A stretch of DNA of 64,000 nt from contig NZ_JBHSXH010000004.1 of assembly GCF_042662625.1 (NCBI RefSeq), forward strand, positions 62,001 to 126,000, written 5' to 3'. The position numbers and the translations under genes are program-made. Numbering within the stretch: position 1 is the stretch's first letter; every line of letters begins with the position of its first letter. Positions 18,586 through 29,645 of the stretch are shown in pieces. This DNA is from Halopelagius fulvigenes. GTDB lineage: Archaea; Halobacteriota; Halobacteria; Halobacteriales; Haloferacaceae. The notes beneath the pieces are model-generated. The model made no database searches. It saw nothing but the letters and a program-made list of their open reading frames with translations, and was not told the DNA's origin.

Positions 18586-18880
18586 GTTCGTCGCAGGCCT
18601 CCTGGAACAGCGTGTCGGAGTAGCTCGGCGGGAAGGCGTCCATCGGGAAGTCGGTCTCGCGGGACGGGGCGAAGGGGTTGTCCGCCCCGCCGGAGACGTC
18701 CGTCTCGGACTTCACGTCCGCGTGGTAGGGGCGCACGTCCTCGTAGTCGAGCGGCCAGTCGACGCCCAGCCCGTACCGAGAGTGCACCTCGAAGTCCTTC
18801 TGGTGGTGTCGCGGCGTATAGCCGATCCAGTGGAGCGTCGTGCCGCCGACGCCCTTGACGCGAGTGTAGGGGGTAGGGGA
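18580..18880 (-). pseudogene. Internal fragment of a GMC-family oxidoreductase (gluconate dehydrogenase large-subunit type)
   Basis: The fragment has VKGVGGTTLHWIGYTPR, then DFEVHSRYGLGVDWPLDYEDVRPYH and FPMDAFPPSYSD. These match the part of GMC flavoproteins that follows the FAD-binding start. Both the FAD-binding N-terminus and the rest of the protein are missing. It is fused on its downstream side to the ABC TOBE remnant near the shared LGI codons (about 18578-18588), and on its upstream side to a gluconate dehydrogenase small-subunit fragment. Confidence 0.72.
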
Positions 18881-19242
18881 CGCTCCCCGAGGACGTGAAC
18901 GCGTCGCGCTCCTCGACCGAGAGGCGACGAAACGCGGCTCCACCCTCCTCCTTCGCTCGCGCATCGAGCACGGCGACGGCATCACTCCACTCGCGTCCGA
19001 TACGCGTCGTCGTCCTCGAAGCGACCGGTGGCGTACGTCTTGACGAACTCGGCCGTCCCCTCGACCGAGGAGGGATAGAGGACCTCGGCGAGCGAGACGA
19101 GCGTCCCGATCGGCTCATCGAGAGTCGATTCCTCGCTGCCACCCTGGGAGCGGTCGTCGTCGACGGCGTAGACGGCGACGCCACCGACACCGATCCCGGC
19201 GGCTGCGAGAGCGGCAATGGCGTCTCGACGAGATAACTCAAT
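18880..19242 (-). pseudogene. Frameshifted gluconate 2-dehydrogenase subunit 3 remnant
   Basis: The leftward frame from about 19242 begins ELSRRDAIAALAAAG, a Tat-type signal, and continues to FVKTYATGRFEDDDAYRTRVE, where it meets a stop. A second frame then continues the protein as EWSDAVAVLDARAKEEGG and RRLSVEERDAF. Together they match the small subunit of membrane-bound gluconate 2-dehydrogenase. There is no standard start codon (ATT stands in place), and a frameshift lies near 18975-18985. The fragment ends at a junction with the GMC remnant. Confidence 0.7.
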
Positions 19243-19365
19243 AATTATTCATACATTTGGGGGCTTAACGTCTCCGTCGGTCGCCGAGAGTGAGGATCCG
19301 GGAATGAGTCTCCGTAACAATGGAGAACAATTATGTAGCATCCGGCGAAGATTACACTAGAATCT

Positions 19366-20508
19366 ATGAGTGAAGTCCGTTTCAAGAACGTCCGGAAAGT
19401 GTACGACGACGACATCGTTGCCGTCGACGACTTCAGTCTCGACATCGAGGACGGGGAGTTCGTCACGATCGTCGGTCCGTCCGGATCCGGGAAGTCAACC
19501 CTGCTCCGCATGCTCGCCGGTCTCGAGAGCATCAGCAGTGGCGAAGTGATCATCGGCGATACGGTCGTCAACGATATTCCCGCACAGAACCGCGATGTCG
19601 CGATGGTGTTCCAGAACTACGCCCTCTACCCGCACATGACCGTGCGGAAGAACATGTCCTACGGACTCAAGCTCACCTCTGACCTCAGCAACGCGGAGGT
19701 CGACGAGCGCGTCGAGGAGGCAGCGGAGATGATGGGGATCGAGGACCAGCTTGAGAAGAAGCCCGCCTCCCTCTCCGGCGGTCAACAGCAGCGCGTCGCC
19801 ACCGGTCGCGCCATCGTCCGCGACCCCGCCGTCTTCCTTATGGACGAACCGCTGTCGAACCTCGACGCGAAACTACGCGCGCACATGCGCATCGAGCTCC
19901 AACGCATCCAGGACGACCTCAAGACCACCACCGTCTACGTCACGCACGACCAAGAGGAGGCGCTCACGATGAGCGACCGGGTCGTCATCCTCGATCAGGG
20001 CGAACTACAACAGGTCGGAACGCCCGGAGAAGTGTTCGACGAGCCGGCGAACCTCTTCGTCGCCGACTTCATCGGCAGTCCGTCGATGAACTTCTTCGAC
20101 GTCGAAATCGTCGGTAACCGCCTCGAAGGCAAGGCGTTCTCCTACGATATTTCCTCGAAGGTGGCCGAGCGCGTCCGCGAGAGGAGCAACTCCAACGAAC
20201 TCATCCTCGGCATCCGCCCCGAGCACGTCAAGTTCGCCGACTCCGGCTCCGTCAACGCCATCCCGGCGACGCTGGACGTCCACGAACCCGTCGGCGACGA
20301 CAACTACTTCTACCTCAAGGTGAACGACATTGAGTTCACGATGCGGATCATGGGCGACCACAAATACGACGAGGGCGACGAGTTTACGGTTACGTTCGAC
20401 GAGGACAAGATGCACATCTTCGACCGCGAAACCGGGAAGAACGTCATGGTAGACGACGTCGAACCCGTCCCCAATCCGGAGACCGAATCCGCGACCCAGC
20501 GGACGTAA
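19366..20508 (+). CDS. Sugar ABC transporter ATPase, MalK/UgpC type
   Basis: The 380-residue ATPase has Walker A GPSGSGKST at residues 37-45, the signature LSGGQQQRV, Walker B VFLMDEPLSNLDAKL, and the H-loop VTHDQEEA. TOBE domains follow (LGIRPEHVKF). It is transcribed rightward and meets the end of the leftward operon that encodes a binding protein, two permeases and a YesL-type protein but no ATPase. So it most likely energises that transporter (21364-24564). A TATA-like element (aattatgtag) is found about 30 bases before the ATG. Confidence 0.93.
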   Translation: MSEVRFKNVRKVYDDDIVAVDDFSLDIEDGEFVTIVGPSGSGKSTLLRMLAGLESISSGEVIIGDTVVNDIPAQNRDVAMVFQNYALYPHMTVRKNMSYGLKLTSDLSNAEVDERVEEAAEMMGIEDQLEKKPASLSGGQQQRVATGRAIVRDPAVFLMDEPLSNLDAKLRAHMRIELQRIQDDLKTTTVYVTHDQEEALTMSDRVVILDQGELQQVGTPGEVFDEPANLFVADFIGSPSMNFFDVEIVGNRLEGKAFSYDISSKVAERVRERSNSNELILGIRPEHVKFADSGSVNAIPATLDVHEPVGDDNYFYLKVNDIEFTMRIMGDHKYDEGDEFTVTFDEDKMHIFDRETGKNVMVDDVEPVPNPETESATQRT

Positions 20509-20612
20509 TCGTACCGTCCGACCCATCCCCGTTCTTTTCGCACACACACCGACCGGAGAGCGAGAGCACCGCACACACTGATCAGTCAGTCGCGGTAACC
20601 CCGAGGCGGCGC

Positions 20613-21272
20613 TCACTCCTCGCGTCGCGTGTCCGCGTACGGCGACCAACCCTCGATTTCCGTGGGGTCGTCAGTCGGCGGCCCAAGGACAGTCTCGAGG
20701 TGGAAGGAGAACGCGATTCCCGCGAAGACGAGAACGAAAGCGATCGTCAGTAGTCCCGTGACCACGGCAACGAGGAACGTCCCCATCGCCATCATTACCG
20801 CGGAGATAGCGTTCTGCCCCGTCCACCGCACCGAGCCGCGGATCGCAGTCTCGAGACTGTCACCAGTCGCGATTGCGATAAACGCCGGAATGAGGAGGAG
20901 TCCCGTGTATCCGGCGGCGTAGGCGGTGACGACGCCGAGCGCGAGGGTGAGCGTTGAGTCGGCCACGAAGTACTGGCGCGTGTAGAGAATCGAGATGATG
21001 AGGAAGACGAGTGGAACACCCGTCAGGAGGACCGCTGAGACGCCGTGGCGCTTGACCGTCGCGACGACGTGCGTCCGGTCGATGCTGTACCCCTCTCTGA
21101 GCGTCGCGATCGCGGCGTACGCGGCGAGCGTCGCCGGGCCGAGCGTAATGACGGGGAGCGAACAGAGGAACCAGAGCACGCTCACGACGATAAGTCGTGG
21201 ACCGTTCTCGTAGAAGAACTCAGTCGCGGCGATAAAAGACTGATAAACGCCCTTCGTGTTGACTGATCTCAT
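20613..21272 (-). CDS. YesL-family (DUF624) membrane protein
   Basis: The 219-residue product has about five membrane helices and the family pattern LPVITLGPATLAAY near residues 39-52. YesL proteins occur beside sugar ABC transporters for pectin- or hemicellulose-derived sugars. They are thought to assist the transporter, but no biochemical role is established. It is the last gene of the leftward operon, 91 bases after the MalG-type permease. Confidence 0.83.
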   Translation of the reverse strand: MRSVNTKGVYQSFIAATEFFYENGPRLIVVSVLWFLCSLPVITLGPATLAAYAAIATLREGYSIDRTHVVATVKRHGVSAVLLTGVPLVFLIISILYTRQYFVADSTLTLALGVVTAYAAGYTGLLLIPAFIAIATGDSLETAIRGSVRWTGQNAISAVMMAMGTFLVAVVTGLLTIAFVLVFAGIAFSFHLETVLGPPTDDPTEIEGWSPYADTRREE

Positions 21273-21363
21273 TACTGCAGACGTGCGACTGGATGATGAT
21301 GAGGTTACTCCTTTTGCTTCCGTGGGGTCGGTCGGACGCGTCGAAAACGGGAGTCGAGAGGGA

Positions 21364-22224
21364 CTAGGTGACGCCCTGCATCTCGACTGCGGTCATCAAC
21401 TGTTCCTGGAGCAGGAGGAACAGGATGAACAGCGGCCCGGACGCGATGACGGCGGACGCCATCGTTAATGCGGGCTGATAGGTGAACGTGTCACGGAGAA
21501 CGACTATCCCGATCGGGAGCGTGTACATCGTCTCGTTCTGGAGCACGATGAGCGGCCAGAGGAACTGGTTCCAGCTCCAGACGAACATGAACAGCGCGAG
21601 CGCGGAGAGGATCGACCGCGAGAGCGGGAGGATCATCCGCGTGTAGATCCTGAAGTTCGAGAAGCCGTCGAGCTGAGCGGCCTCCTGGATCTCGTAGGGG
21701 ATGTCCCTGAAGAACTGTACGAGGAGGAACACGCCGATCGGGCCGGCCGCGAACGGCAGGATGACTGCGAGGTAGCTGTTGATCAACCCGAGATCGGAGA
21801 TAAGTATGTACAGCGGGATGATGTTGACGAAGCCGGGAACCATGAAGCTCGCTACGATAAGAGCGAGTACGTACTTCTGACCCGGCCAGTCGAGACGGGT
21901 GATCGCGAACGCGATCATCGAGTCCACGATCAACACCAGAAGCGTCGTCGTGGACGCGATGAGAACCGTGTTAAACGTCCACTGAAGGATCCCCGACCCG
22001 GTCAGTAACTCCACATAATGAACCAACGTGATCGGGTCCGGAATCCAGTTCATTCCCGGCTGAATAGCGCCCCGTGTCGTCTTGAGTGACGTGGTGATCA
22101 TGTACAGGTACGGCACTAGGAACAGAAGTGCTGCTCCGTACATGACCGCGTGAACGAGCACGCTACGCGGATTGATCTCTTCCGGCAGAAGCGATTCGAA
22201 GCGATTGGTGGTTGTGTTACTCAT
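21364..22224 (-). CDS. Sugar ABC transporter permease, MalG/AraQ type
   Basis: The 286-residue permease starts in a short hydrophilic tail (NRFESLLPEEINP) followed by about six hydrophobic segments. Its EAA loop reads IQEAAQLDGFSNFRIYTRMILP. Its start codon overlaps the stop of the upstream permease by eight bases (ATGAGTAA), which indicates translational coupling. It forms the pore with the protein encoded at 22217-23140. Confidence 0.92.
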   Translation of the reverse strand: MSNTTTNRFESLLPEEINPRSVLVHAVMYGAALLFLVPYLYMITTSLKTTRGAIQPGMNWIPDPITLVHYVELLTGSGILQWTFNTVLIASTTTLLVLIVDSMIAFAITRLDWPGQKYVLALIVASFMVPGFVNIIPLYILISDLGLINSYLAVILPFAAGPIGVFLLVQFFRDIPYEIQEAAQLDGFSNFRIYTRMILPLSRSILSALALFMFVWSWNQFLWPLIVLQNETMYTLPIGIVVLRDTFTYQPALTMASAVIASGPLFILFLLLQEQLMTAVEMQGVT

Positions 22225-23140
22225 TGTTGCCTCCGAGGAGGACGTAGTTCAGGATCGACACGACGACGAGAATCGCCGTCAGGACGTACCCAATCGTAGC
22301 TGCGTACCCGAAGTTGCGTTGGTTGAACGCTGCCTGATACAGGTACATGACCAGCGTCTCCGTCGAACTACCCGGACCACCGGACGTCATGACGTACGGC
22401 TGCCCGTACACCTGGAACTGCCAGATGAGGTTGATGATGACGACGAAGAAGATGGCGTGACGCATCTGCGGGACAGTGACGTCCCGGAACATCCGCCACT
22501 TCCCCGCACCGTCGAGTTTCGCCGCCTCGTAGAGGTACTCGGGGACGCTCTGTCGCGCCGCGAGCAGGATGACGAAGCTGAACCCGACGAGCCACCAGAC
22601 GGTGGTGACCGCGATGGCCGGCATCGCCCAGAACTGGGCCTGGAGCCACTGTGGCGGGTTCGCCATGACCATCCCGAGGTAGTGATTGATGATACCGTAC
22701 TGCGTGGAGTATAGGTTCGTCCACACGACTGCCGCGACGGACACCGTCAGGATGTATGGACTAAAGAAGACCGCCCGAAGCACGCCACGGCCCTTGATAT
22801 CGTGGTTAACCCCGAGTGCAAGCCCCAGACCGACGATCACGATCGAGGGCACGGTGAGCAGGGTGAAGTACATCGTGTTCCAGAGCGCGTTCCAGAACTG
22901 CGGATCGTTAAACAGGCGCGTGTAATTCCCAAGGCCGATGAATTCGGACTGCGAGGGGAAGATCGCGTTCCACTCGAAGAGGCTCATGTACCCACCCATC
23001 ACGAGTGGATAGAGGAGGAACACGCCGAAGATGATGAGGTACGGGAGTGAGAAGAGGATCCCCTCAACTAGCTCCTTGCGCGAGCGACTGAGAGTCGGGA
23101 GGTGCCCAATTCCACTCGTAAACCGATCAATAGCTGACAT
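22217..23140 (-). CDS. Sugar ABC transporter permease, MalF/UgpA type
   Basis: The 307-residue permease starts at the ATG whose complement is 23138-23140 (MSAIDRFTSG). An upstream extension is open but lacks any match and overlaps the binding-protein end. The protein has about six membrane segments and the EAA loop YEAAKLDGAGKWRMFRDVTVP. It lies 35 bases after the binding-protein gene in the same operon. The conserved MTSGGPGSSTETLVMYLYQ stretch near the end is typical of UgpA/LacF permeases. Confidence 0.92.
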   Translation of the reverse strand: MSAIDRFTSGIGHLPTLSRSRKELVEGILFSLPYLIIFGVFLLYPLVMGGYMSLFEWNAIFPSQSEFIGLGNYTRLFNDPQFWNALWNTMYFTLLTVPSIVIVGLGLALGVNHDIKGRGVLRAVFFSPYILTVSVAAVVWTNLYSTQYGIINHYLGMVMANPPQWLQAQFWAMPAIAVTTVWWLVGFSFVILLAARQSVPEYLYEAAKLDGAGKWRMFRDVTVPQMRHAIFFVVIINLIWQFQVYGQPYVMTSGGPGSSTETLVMYLYQAAFNQRNFGYAATIGYVLTAILVVVSILNYVLLGGNNE

Positions 23141-23175
23141 ATTAAGTATTGATAGTGCTATTTTAATCGTAGGTG

Positions 23176-24564
23176 TTACTGAACATTCGACGTCCAGGTC
23201 TCGACGCCGCTCTCGATTGCCTTCTGCACGGGGCTGTTGTGGGCATACGCGTCGGTGATCCACGTCCAGTTGCTTGTGGCGTAGAGGTCCGAGCTAGCGA
23301 GCTGCGGCCAGTACGCGAGCTGACCAGCCTCGGCCATCTCCTTGAACGACTTCAGCGTCTTGTCCCAAAGGTCGGACTGTTTGAGCTTGTCGCTGTTCAG
23401 GATGGGGCTGTACGCCGGAAGGTGGCCTGCCTTTGTACCCCATATCGCGTTCTCTTGCGTGATCCACTCGGCGGCGTCGACAGCAGCCTGCATTCGCTTC
23501 TGGCTCGCCTTGGGATTGTTCGGGATGATGACCGTGTGGCTGTCGGCGGTGGATCGGAGCTGTTGAGCGTCGGGGAAGACGCGTGGCTTGTCGAAGCCCC
23601 ACTCGAAGTCCTGCTCGCGGAGGACGTTCACGTACCAGGTCCCGTTGACCGTCATGGCCACACTGCCGTTCCGGAAGCTCTGCGCGACGCGGTCCGCGGA
23701 GATGTCTGGGATGTCCCAATTGCGTTCTCCGGAGACGCTGGCGAGGAAGTCGAGGGAATTCGTCCCGGCGTCGCCGCCGAAGACGGCCCGGGTGTGGTCC
23801 TCGTTGAACATCTTCCCGCCGTACTGGTGGAGCCCCATAAACCACTGTCGGAAGCCGCCGCCACCGCCCCAGTAGGGGTCAGGGCTGAACGGCTTGGCGT
23901 CCGTGTTCTTGAGGATGGCGTTACAGGCATCTTTGAACTGCTGGAAGTCCTCGATCGGCGGCTCGACGCCGGCCTCTTTGAGGATATCGACGTTGTAGTA
24001 GAGGCCGATTGGGTGGGAGTCCATCGGGACCGCGTACTGCCCTCCGTCGATCTGACACGCGTTCAGGATAGAGTCGACGTACTTGCTGTTGTCCGAGGAC
24101 ACCATATCGCTGATGTCCATCAGCGTGGGCTTGAACCGGCGGAGGTAGGACGCGTGCGAAATCGCCATGTCGGGTGGTGACCCACCCGTCATCGACGTGT
24201 ACAGGCGGTTGTAGTGTTCGTCCCACGGAGTGCGCTGGCGGTTGATGGTGATGTTCTCGCCGAGTGGTCGCTCCTCGTTGAACTTGTCGACGATGGCCTT
24301 CATCACTTCGCCGTCGCCACCACTGAAGAGCGTCCAGTAGCTGAGTTCCATCTTCCCGTTACCGCCGCCTCCACCGCCACCGCCGCCTCCACCGCCGCCT
24401 CCACCGCCACCGCCGCCTCCACCGGTTATGCCTGAACAGCCCGCGAACCCGACTGCTCCGGCGACGCCCGTTGCCCGGAGGAATCTGCGTCGGTCGATCC
24501 GGCCGGTAGAGCCTTCTCGCTGTTCCGCACCAGCATTCGTTCGCTCAGCCTTGTCACGTGGCAT
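23176..24564 (-). CDS. Sugar ABC transporter binding protein with poly-glycine linker
   Basis: The 462-residue binding protein has a Tat signal (DRRRFLRATGVAG) and lipobox GFAGC, so it is a lipid-anchored extracellular protein. Between the anchor and the binding domain (starting MELSYWTLFSGG) lies an uninterrupted run of about 21 glycines. The fold is that of family 1 solute-binding proteins. The ATG at 24564 was chosen because an AT-rich box (cttttattg, leftward) lies about 30 bases upstream. The longer frame to 24666 has no support. It heads the operon with permeases and YesL. The ligand is unknown; the neighbouring GH2 and GH51 genes suggest a plant oligosaccharide. Confidence 0.9.
   Translation of the reverse strand: MPRDKAERTNAGAEQREGSTGRIDRRRFLRATGVAGAVGFAGCSGITGGGGGGGGGGGGGGGGGGGGGNGKMELSYWTLFSGGDGEVMKAIVDKFNEERPLGENITINRQRTPWDEHYNRLYTSMTGGSPPDMAISHASYLRRFKPTLMDISDMVSSDNSKYVDSILNACQIDGGQYAVPMDSHPIGLYYNVDILKEAGVEPPIEDFQQFKDACNAILKNTDAKPFSPDPYWGGGGGFRQWFMGLHQYGGKMFNEDHTRAVFGGDAGTNSLDFLASVSGERNWDIPDISADRVAQSFRNGSVAMTVNGTWYVNVLREQDFEWGFDKPRVFPDAQQLRSTADSHTVIIPNNPKASQKRMQAAVDAAEWITQENAIWGTKAGHLPAYSPILNSDKLKQSDLWDKTLKSFKEMAEAGQLAYWPQLASSDLYATSNWTWITDAYAHNSPVQKAIESGVETWTSNVQ
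24361..24420. repeat. Perfect 30-base tandem duplication in the glycine linker
   Basis: The two 30-base blocks 24361-24390 and 24391-24420 are identical. Each is itself built from gly codon triplets. Together they encode 20 glycines in the leftward gene. Such a perfect repeat can shrink or grow by slippage, in steps of ten residues. Confidence 0.92.
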
Positions 24565-24879
24565 CACACTCTTATGACGACTTTCGTTCGCAATAAAAGT
24601 TCCTACGATACCAGTGGTATATATGTCTGGAATTTTTCCTCGTGTTTCGACGGGCAAGCACGTCAAGGAGCGCGTCGGGCGAACAGCGCTACTAGCTGTT
24701 CAAGTCACATGCTCGTCCACTCGGACGGCGGGCGAGCTCGGCGATCCGACCAACTGCCCCCTGCCGGTGCTCGTCCTTTCGCCGGAGAACCGTCCGCTGC
24801 GACGGCCGACCAGCTCTCCCGCGTACGTCCGCCGCGTGGCGTAACACTAATAGAAGTGGCAGGAAAGCGTTGAATTATC

Positions 24880-27573
24880 ATGGCGGCGTTCACACGAGAT
24901 GCGTCGGTGACGCTCGAGGACGGGTGGACGTTCTCGGTTGACCCGGACGACGAAGGTATCGAGGAGGCGTGGTATCGGACGGACACGGAGATGGCAGACG
25001 AACGGGACGTGTCGGTCCCTCACGTCTGGCAGGAGCACGACGCACTCCGGGAGTACACGGGGGCTGCGTGGTACCGACGGACGGTCGAGGTCAACCACGA
25101 GGCTGACGAGCGTGTGCTGCTCCGATTCGGAGCCGCGGACTACGAGGTGACCGTCTGGGTGAACGGGACCGAGGTGGGGACGCACACGGGGGGTTACCTC
25201 CCCTTCTCCTTCGATGTCACCGACGCACTCACCGGCGGTGACGACACTGTCGCAGTGCGCGTGTTCGACCCGGCCGACCTCACGGAGATCCCGCACGGAA
25301 AGCAGGGAGAGCCGTGGTACACGCGGGTGAGCGGGCTGTGGCAGGCGGTCGACGTCGGGGTCGTCCCGGAGACGCGGGTCGACGATCTGCGCCTCACGCC
25401 CGACCTCGATGACGACACCGTCCGGGCCGACGTCTCAGTGACCGGCCCTAAGGGGGGAATCGACCTGACCGCCCGTGTCGAGGTCACGCAGGCAGGGTCG
25501 ATGGTCGGGACCGCGGACGTACAGATACGCGACGGGGCAGGGTCAGCGACCGTCCGCCTCGACGACCCGACGTACTGGACGCCGGCGAACCCCGCGCTGT
25601 GCGACGTGACCGTCTCGCTGACCGACGGCAGTGACACTCTCGACACCTACGTCGACTACTTCGGGATGCGGAGTGTCACCGTCTCCGATGGAGAGTGGTA
25701 TCTCAACGGCGAACCCCTCCGCGTCCGCGGGGCGCTCGACCAAGCATACTACCCCGACACGTACTACCGGCCCTCCGACCTCGACACCTACCGCGAGGAG
25801 ATCGAGACCGCGAAGGAGCTCGGATTTAACATGCTTCGGAAGCACATCAAACCGCCTCACCCCCGATTCGTGGAGTTGGCCGACCGACTCGGGATCCTCG
25901 TCTGGTCGGAGACGGCGAATCCGGACCGGTACACGGACGCCTCGAAGCGGCGCGTGCGCGAGCAGTTCGAGGGGATGGTCAATCGGGACTACAACTCCCC
26001 GAGCGTCGTCGTCTGGAGCCTGTACAACGAGGAGTGGGGGATAGGCATCGACCAGCACGACTTCCCCAACCGTGACAACCCTGTACGTCTGTGGCACGAC
26101 GAGGAGAAACAGCGGTATCTCTCGGAGTTCGTCGACGACGCCCGCGCGTACGACCCATCGAGGCTCGTGTGCGACAACTCCGGCTGGGCGCACGTCGACA
26201 CCGACGTGAACGACTATCACGAGTACTTCGTCGTCCCCGACCGCGACAAACCGTGGCGGCGTCGGCTCCGTGACCTTGTTTCCACGCCCGAGGGGAACTA
26301 CGCGACGACGGCGTACGACGACCCGGAACGGCCGCCGACCGTGATCTCCGAGTTCGGCACCTGGGGACTCCCCTCGCTATCGTCGCTTCGGGCCCACTAC
26401 GACGGGGACCCCGACTGGTTCGCGCACGAGTTTCTGTCGGGGCTCAAGCGCCCCGCTGGCGTCGCGGACCGCTTCGACCGGAGCGTACTCTCTGACGCCT
26501 ACACCGACCTTGACGAACTCGCTGCCGACTGGCAGCGGCGTGAGTTCACGTCGCTCGCTGAGTCCATCGCCGACATGCGACAGCACGAGGGCGTCTCGGG
26601 ATACGTGGTCACGGAGTTCAGCGACGTCGAGTGGGAGTTCAACGGGGTACTCGACTACCTCCGCGACGAGAAGGTGTTCGCCGACGAATTCGCGGCGGTG
26701 AACGGCCCGACGATGGTCCGACTGGAGCCCGCGACGCGCACCGTCGACGGCGAGGGTCGGTTCACTGCGGACGCCGTGGTCGTGAACGACAGTGATCGCC
26801 GGCTCGAAACGACGCTCGAATGGGAGGGATTCGGCCGGTCGGGGAGTCACTCCGTCTCCGTGGACCCGAACGGCGTCGAGCACGTCTCGGACGTCGTCGA
26901 CGTCGACGTCCCGGCCGTCGAGCGGGTATCGACGGAGGCTGTGACCGCCTCCCTCGCCGATACCGACGCACGGTGGTCGACCGACGCGACGGTCGTCCCG
27001 TCGACGCCGTGGGAGGAATCGGAGCGCGTGTATACCCCGGTGGACTCGGTTGCGTCGGCACTCGCCGACAGCCCCCACACCCTGACCGAGTCGCTGGCCG
27101 ACAGTGACTGTGCCGTCGTCACGGAACTCGATGACGCGGTGCGCGCGTTCGCCGACGAGGGCGGCCACGTAGTTGTGCTCCCGGGACCGGACGGCCACCT
27201 CGACGCGTCGGTCGCCGAGACGCTCTCGATTCGACGCCTCCCAGAACGCGAGAGCTGGAACCTCTGTGCGTCGTTCGTCTACCAGACACTCTTCGACGCG
27301 CTTGACCGCGTCCCCGGGTGGGCGTTCGCCGACCTCTACCCGTACGCGTACGTCCAGTCCCCCGCGGACGACGCCGACATCGGGGTCGGCTACACCGAGG
27401 GCTGGGTGGCGAACTCGGGGGCGATCGTCTCGGCCCGGTCGTGGCGAGACGGGACGCTCACCGTCTGTACCCTTCGCCTCACCGACAACCTCGGCGATCA
27501 GCCGATGAGCGCCGCGATCCTCGCCCGTCTCCTGCGGGCGACCGGCGATGGGGGTTGTCCGTCGCTCCGGTGA
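24880..27573 (+). CDS. Glycoside hydrolase family 2 enzyme
   Basis: The 897-residue enzyme has the GH2 sugar-binding domain (residues 1-165, with GTHTGGYLPFSFDVT), an immunoglobulin-like domain, and the TIM barrel from about 275 (LNGEPLRVRGALDQAYYPDT). The acid/base is Glu384 in SLYNEEW and the nucleophile is Glu491 in VISEFGTW. It then continues into an extended C-terminal region with a GHVVVLPGPDG stretch that may be a separate beta-sandwich. GH2 includes beta-galactosidases, beta-glucuronidases and arabinosidases; the exact activity is not clear. No signal peptide is seen, so it is cytoplasmic. It is divergent from the binding-protein operon, which suggests a shared inducer. Confidence 0.88.
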   Translation: MAAFTRDASVTLEDGWTFSVDPDDEGIEEAWYRTDTEMADERDVSVPHVWQEHDALREYTGAAWYRRTVEVNHEADERVLLRFGAADYEVTVWVNGTEVGTHTGGYLPFSFDVTDALTGGDDTVAVRVFDPADLTEIPHGKQGEPWYTRVSGLWQAVDVGVVPETRVDDLRLTPDLDDDTVRADVSVTGPKGGIDLTARVEVTQAGSMVGTADVQIRDGAGSATVRLDDPTYWTPANPALCDVTVSLTDGSDTLDTYVDYFGMRSVTVSDGEWYLNGEPLRVRGALDQAYYPDTYYRPSDLDTYREEIETAKELGFNMLRKHIKPPHPRFVELADRLGILVWSETANPDRYTDASKRRVREQFEGMVNRDYNSPSVVVWSLYNEEWGIGIDQHDFPNRDNPVRLWHDEEKQRYLSEFVDDARAYDPSRLVCDNSGWAHVDTDVNDYHEYFVVPDRDKPWRRRLRDLVSTPEGNYATTAYDDPERPPTVISEFGTWGLPSLSSLRAHYDGDPDWFAHEFLSGLKRPAGVADRFDRSVLSDAYTDLDELAADWQRREFTSLAESIADMRQHEGVSGYVVTEFSDVEWEFNGVLDYLRDEKVFADEFAAVNGPTMVRLEPATRTVDGEGRFTADAVVVNDSDRRLETTLEWEGFGRSGSHSVSVDPNGVEHVSDVVDVDVPAVERVSTEAVTASLADTDARWSTDATVVPSTPWEESERVYTPVDSVASALADSPHTLTESLADSDCAVVTELDDAVRAFADEGGHVVVLPGPDGHLDASVAETLSIRRLPERESWNLCASFVYQTLFDALDRVPGWAFADLYPYAYVQSPADDADIGVGYTEGWVANSGAIVSARSWRDGTLTVCTLRLTDNLGDQPMSAAILARLLRATGDGGCPSLR

Positions 27574-27968
27574 GCCAGCACCCACCGCTACGGTGGCATT
27601 CAGCGCGAACCTCCCTCGCGACCGAGGCAGCGACGTTTCGCCTTCGATTCCCGAAACCGATGTCGGTGGGGTACCGGTCACTCCACCGACCGAGGAACGA
27701 TGCTCTCAGCCGAGAGGGGTGATTCCCGTACCGATTCCTGTCGTCGAACGCCCACCGGAGCGGGCTTCAAAGCCGCTCGACTGGATTTTCGAGCGTGCCG
27801 ATGTTCTCGATCTCGATGAAAAACGCTCGCTCCCTCGTACCGATCCGATCCCGGACTGACACCATAAAGATACTTCATGACGGCCGCCACGTGACGGAAC
27901 GGGCACGGAACGCGGCCACGACGATGTGGTGTGTCGCCGTCAGTGCGGCCGTCGAGACCACCACGGCG
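27574..27968. other. Convergent intergenic region
   Basis: These 395 bases lie between the ends of the GH2 gene and the GH51 gene. Open frames on both strands have no recognisable motif and atypical composition. I see no promoter requirement here because both genes end into it. Confidence 0.45.
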
Positions 27969-29474
<1,506 letters not shown>

Positions 29475-29645
29475 CCACACTCTTCTTTCCAGTACAGTAT
29501 GATAAATTCCACGATTATGCCAATCCAAACCTATGATTACGAGAGAACGGGAGCGAACGACGAACCGGTCTCTCCGGTGCGGTCGGTACGTCGGACGGTC
29601 GCTCTCGAAGGTATATTCAAGTGTTAGTCTCGCCACGTATCGGTC

